DNA from: Ignelater luminosus
Taxonomy: Eukaryota > Arthropoda > Insecta > Coleoptera > Elateridae
Reading direction: 5' to 3'
DNA length: 64,000 bases
Assembly: GCA_011009095.1 (NCBI GenBank)
Contig: VTPC01090596.1
Location: 60,585 to 124,584, forward strand
The translations under genes and the position numbers were made by a program. Of this stretch, positions 55,901 through 61,900 are shown one piece after another; within the stretch, counting starts at the first letter, position 1; each line of letters opens with the position of its first letter. The notes beneath the pieces were generated by a model that saw only the letters and a list, made by a program, of their open reading frames with translations, did no database searches and was not told the DNA's origin.

Positions 55901-58900
55901 TTTTTCGAAAATGAGGCTAGAGCAACAGTTACGGTGACTGGATTGCGCTATCGAGAGATGATTAACGATTTTTTATGGCCGGTATTGGATGGTATTGATC
56001 TGGACAACGTTTACTTTCAACAAGACGGCGCTACGTGCCACACAAGCAACGAAACCATTGATCTTTTACGGAAAAAGTTTCCGGACCGTGTTATCTCTCG
56101 AAGAGGTGATCACAATTGGCCACCGAGATCTTGTGATTTAACACCTTGCGACTTCTTTCTTTGGGGCCACGTGAAAGAGAAGGTCTACGCCAACAGCCCA
56201 GCGTCGATTCAAGACCTCAAAGATGGAATTCGTGAGGCTATCGAGGACATAGGGCAGCCACTTTGCGATTTGGTTATGGAAAATTTCATGAAAAGGATAT
56301 TGTCCTGTAAGCGTGGTCGTGGTGGTCATTTGCCTGATGTTATTTTCCACTATTAACGGCATACCTTCCTCTTTATAATGAAATAAACATCCGATCATTT
56401 ATATTAAAAAATGGCACTTTTCTTTGAATATCAAAATAACACCTCTTATTGGAAAACCCTTTATTTCTTAAATTATATAACAAACAAAAAGGATTATTAA
56501 TCGTCAAATGATAAGAATGAATTTTGAATACAAAATGTAATCTGCTATAATTCAATTGTTCTAGTGATAAAATAAATAAAACAAGTGATTACTTTTAAAG
56601 CATTTCAAATAAACAACGCAAAATATGTTAAAAATCAACTATTATAACCTGTAAACGTTTAAGTTACAAACTTATGAAATTATGAAAAATCAATAAATTT
56701 AACTTCAAAAAGATTTTAATAAATCTGATTTAAAGAACTTGAACATTACTTGCATAAAATATATGTTGAACAAAAACAAAAAATTATAAACAAAAGGATA
56801 TTTCCTACATACTACTCGTTCCCGGGTCTTTAAGATTCGAAAACACTATCAGAGATGCACCAGGGAAGATATCCACAAGTTGCGGCTGAAGTAGGAGCCG
56901 CCGGCTTTTCTTAGTACGGCAAAAATTTACACGACCTTGATGAATTCAAGCGTCTTTCAACACAAATCCATAACAAACAGAAACTAAATAGTGTTTACTG
57001 CGTTGTTTCTTTCACTGAACGAGATCAGTATGTAATCACAGTTCTTAGGGAAACTGTCAAAACGATGAACACAACAGGATATTGGGGTCATGAGAGTTCG
57101 AACACGGACACACAGAAGAAAATAACCAAAAATAGAAACATTCATTTCCTGTGCACACAGATGGCTACTTTAAGCGATCCCGACCATAGTTGTCAGACTA
57201 ACGCGGAAAAACGTTTTCCACAACCTTAAAATTGATAGGTAACACCTCTTAGCTTGCAAATTCTAGACGTCGTCCGCAAAAATTTGCGATTATTAACCTT
57301 AACGGAGCCTATCTCCTAGAGTTTACCAAAAATGCCCTACGGCAACCACAAAAAAGGTGAATTCGCAGCCGATAAATGTTGTGACAAAACATCTGCCCCA
57401 AAACCTCATAAAGGTAACTCCATAGCGCGCATAACGCGCTGTCCCTAGAAGGGGACAACTGGTCTCGTTAAGAGACTAAGTTCGACTCTCTCCAGAAATT
57501 CTAAATGATTTTGTACATGGCAAATCTGACACAATAAAAGAAGCCAGTTATACAGTGTACCAGGAAACGAAACACAAATGATGCATTAAAAATGGAAAGT
57601 TACCACACATAATTATTCCAATCTGATACGGTCTTTTGTAAAACCATAACCCAGCATTTCTTCCAGCAGACCAAATCTAGATGTAAATATTCCCCGAATC
57701 GGCGGCGGCAGAAAGATACATCCGAAATGTATAAACATTTTTGAACTAAAGTGAAAAACGTTCGACAATAAAACGATGTATCGAATTTCATAAATGAAGC
57801 CTAAATAAAGTATTTTCACAATGAAGAAATGATCTCATTAACTACCAAAAAGCATAAAACAATTTATTAAATACATTTTATGATGAAATAAAATAATGAA
57901 TTTGAATGAAATGCAAATTAATAAATGAAATGTTAAATTTAATGCTTAAAATGCACACAAAGATCCATTGAGTTCCCAAAAAAGGGTAGATTTGCACATA
58001 ATTTCCATTGACATTTAAAATAACGTCACTTTCTGCATTATAGAATTCAAAAAATATATTTTGAATTACTTTTACTGCTAAGATATACGAAGTGGTGTAA
58101 TCAACAGTTGCATATCACCAGGGTTTTGGAAACGGCCGTTAAAATAATTTGAGGCCAATATGATTTTCTTCATTCCGTTCGAGTTCTTGAATTAGGAGAC
58201 TTAATATCATTGGTAATGGCACTTCTCTTCTCCAGAGTATTCATCTTTTGACTCAAAATAAAAAATCAGCAGACCTCTTGCTGTTCTGAAAATTAATCCA
58301 ATACCACGTGCATCACAATTCCACCGTTTGTGTAAGAAATAAAAATGTTGAAAGTTAAGTAGTATCAAAGGGTTTTTTTATTTCTTTAATTACATCCTAC
58401 TCTTTTAATTTTCTTTTTATGCTAATACCGTGGGCATAACTGTTACATATAGGGAACATTTTACATGGTTATAGTCTTGTATCCTCTGTACTTTTTAAAT
58501 TAATTTTAGCAATAATCATGTAACACTTTCCAATACGATTCTGCACATTTAACATCACATATACTTTTATAAACAAATTGCTTTTAATGACAAAATTGAA
58601 ATTTAATAATTCTTAGCTTCATCTAGAAACCAATTACTTCCTGCCTGTTGACAGATTAAATTTATATTAGGTATTAGGTGTCTTTCAACATGACTAATTA
58701 ATTCATAGTCTGAGGCAACGTCTCTTAGATATCCTTTTCGTGGAATTAAGTAGAGTATAACATAAATACGAGCATAGTTAACAGGTTTACAGCTTTTAGT
58801 ACACCATCCTTAAAAATGAAACTCTTTTTTAATTAAACTTTATGTTTTAACCAAACAGCTCTCAACTGTTTATAAATGAACTGCGTATATGTATTTAAGA

Positions 58901-61900
58901 TTAGATAACTTTGTTACAGTTACTACTTTGGGGAACAAAGCATTTTCAAGAACAAAGCTTCTCCTTAAGTTAAAATCTCTTGTTAACTTTCAGGCTTTTA
59001 GAGATTTAATATTTACGAAAATAGGTATTATGAAATTTCACTCTCAAAGGTTAATAAAACAAAGGTTTATTAAATCAATATTAAGCAAATTTCAGGTAAC
59101 AAACGAAAAAAGACATGTAAGTTAAGATAATGTTTATCAGACTTACTTTTAAAAGTTAACTTCAAAGAGTTTTTTCCAAAGTTTTATCAAATGTAAACAA
59201 TAAATATTGTATGAATCTAAGGGCAGTTTAGAAGTACAGTTTTAATAAAATATGCGACCTTTTTGTTTGGCGCTTTATTATTCTTATTTTGTTTCAAAAG
59301 AGTTTAACTAATTGCTAAGGAAAAACATGTTTGGCAATTCGATAATTCATGACGTCTTTTCCATCTTTATATTTTAATTCTTTTACGACTAACGCAATCG
59401 TATGCTGCAACTCCTTCGCATATTAGAGAGACTGTACCCATGCTATGCAGCTCTATTGCGTGACATTTACAGAGAGTCAGAGTAATTCGCGTCATACTTT
59501 ACATTCTATTCTATTAGCTACCAGCTACTGTGGTTTGAATTTTAAACCCCGTGCTTTTTTTCAAAGCAGCCTGGGATAGATAACGGGTGGGAATAAACCT
59601 CACTGACGCCACAAAAAGCAAGTACATAAATAAAAGAATTGACAGACACACGAGTGAACAAACAAACATTTTAAATGTACAATTGGAAGATAAATGTGGT
59701 AGTTTGTAAAGCAACGAAAATAAAGAGAATTAACTAAAAAACTCGCGATTTTATAAAATATTTGACCGCTTAGCAGTTCAGACCTCAACGAGCAGAGTGA
59801 CGTATAAGCCAGAATGTCACAGCCCAAATAAATAAAGTCATACCAGAATAGCGAACTAGACGTCTTTTTGACGTCATATTAGAAAATGAATTTCTAGAAT
59901 CAAAGCAAAATTATATACCATTACTGTGTTATTAGTGAGCTCGCTACTTTCCTTCTTTAAACTATTTTGGAAAAATCAGAATTAAACATATAAAGATCAA
60001 AGGAACAGTATATATTCAAATTGTTCAGCATTTAAAAAACTGAATCGTTCCTTTATGCAGTATATCCCGAACGGATTTAGTGAGAGATCGCAAGATGATT
60101 TATAAATAAAGTTGTGTCTTTTTGCACTTTTTCATAAACGTAGATGAAGAAATTGTTTGAATTACATTTTTATTTCCAAGTAAACAATCATCCGCGCTCG
60201 TTGTTCGTGGTCGGAAGCTATCTCGCCAAAGCTATCTGCGATCCTGTATATTCTAGTTTTTCTCCGCCATAGCTCAGCTGGGGTAGATTTATTCAAGAAA
60301 CTCAACGGAAACTCAAGAAAATTATAGGTAACAGAATTTCCCAAGTAGAACCTTCAATGGATTTTGATGCAAACAGCTGTTTCAGTTTTGTTTTCATTTG
60401 TAAAGGTCTGTACTATACGAGGGTGGTCTGAAAAGTTTCCGACCTCAACGTGAAGATGGCAGCACTCGTAAATAAAAGCTACTAAATTTCGTTGTTCATC
60501 TGTTGACAGTTACTCACCAAAGTTTCAGCCATTTTGGACGCGCAGTTTTTATGTAACAGTCGTTTGAGTGAGTTGATGTGAGCTTTTTGTGAAAATGGAC
60601 AAAATCGAGTATCGAGCTGTCATTAAATATTTGTTTTTGAAAGGCAATACGCGTTCGCAAATAAAAGATGAGTTGGATTCTGTGTATGGGGACTCTGCAC
60701 CATCATTTACCACAGTGAAAGTTTGGGCTGCTGAATTTAAACGTGGCCGTAAGAGCTTGGGAGACGATGAACGTTCGGGACGTCCAAAAACTGCAACTAC
60801 CGACGAAAACATCGCCAAAGTTCACCAAATGGTGCTAGACGACCGCCGAATTAAAGTGAGAGAGATAGCAGAGGTTATGAACATGTCAAAAGAACGTGTT
60901 TGTCACATATTAAATCAACATTTAGGCATGAGAAAGCTGTCCGCGCGTTGGGCGCCGCGTTTGCTCACGTTAGACCTAAAACGTGTTCGAATGAATATTT
61001 CCAACGCTCTTTTGGCGCAGTTTAAGCGAAATAAATCCGAGTTTTGGCGCCGATTAATTACTGTAGATGAAACTTGGATACACCATTATACGCCCGAAAC
61101 AAAAATACAGTCCAAACAGTGGACTGCAAAGGGGGAACCGGCTCCAAAAAAAGCAAAAACTGTTTTTTCGGCTGGGAAAGTGATGGCGACTGTTTTTTGG
61201 GATAATCATGGAGTTATTTTAATCGATTATCTTCAAAAAGGAAAAACCATTACAGGAGCATACTATGCATCATTACTTGACAAGCTGAAGGCAGAACTTG
61301 CAAAAAAACGGTCACATTTGCTGAAAAAGAAAATCCTGTTTCACCAAAACAACGCACCGTTTTACACCTCAGCGGTTGCCATAGCGAAAATCTACGAATT
61401 ACGGTTTGAACTGCTTGACCATCCGCCTTACTCACCAAATCTAGCCCCAAGCGACTTCTTTTTGTTCCCTCATCTAAAAATTGCGCTCGGAGGACAAAGA
61501 TTTTCGTCAAATGAAGAGGCAATCACCTTCGTGAACAATGATTTTGCAGAGAAAAATGCCGAGTACTATTTGGACGGGTTACAGAGATGGGAGCATCGCT
61601 GGGAGAAGTGTGTAGAGTTACAAGGAGACTATGTTGAAAAATAAAAAACAATTTTTAGAAAAAATGTCTTGTATCTTTGTTAGGTCGGAAACTTTTCAGA
61701 TCACCCTTGTAATATATTTAGGCAAAGATAGAATAAAGAATTTTCGAGCTCAATGGTAAATACAATCTCTAATTTCATTAGAAATTAAAATCAGTTGTTA
61801 ACTCAGACAACTTTAGTAAGAAAGACATTAGCCTCTCATCCAGTATACACTATACAGCTATTTTTCTTGAAAATGTTCTCAAAGATTATTAGAAATGACC

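Noticed and set aside
57600-57819. Two minus-strand ORFs with aromatic-rich translations
   Set aside because: They overlap in different frames and show no family resemblance.
60262-60290. TAGCTCAGCTGGGGTAGA, like a tRNA A box
   Set aside because: No B box, anticodon arm or acceptor pairing follows within 100 bases.
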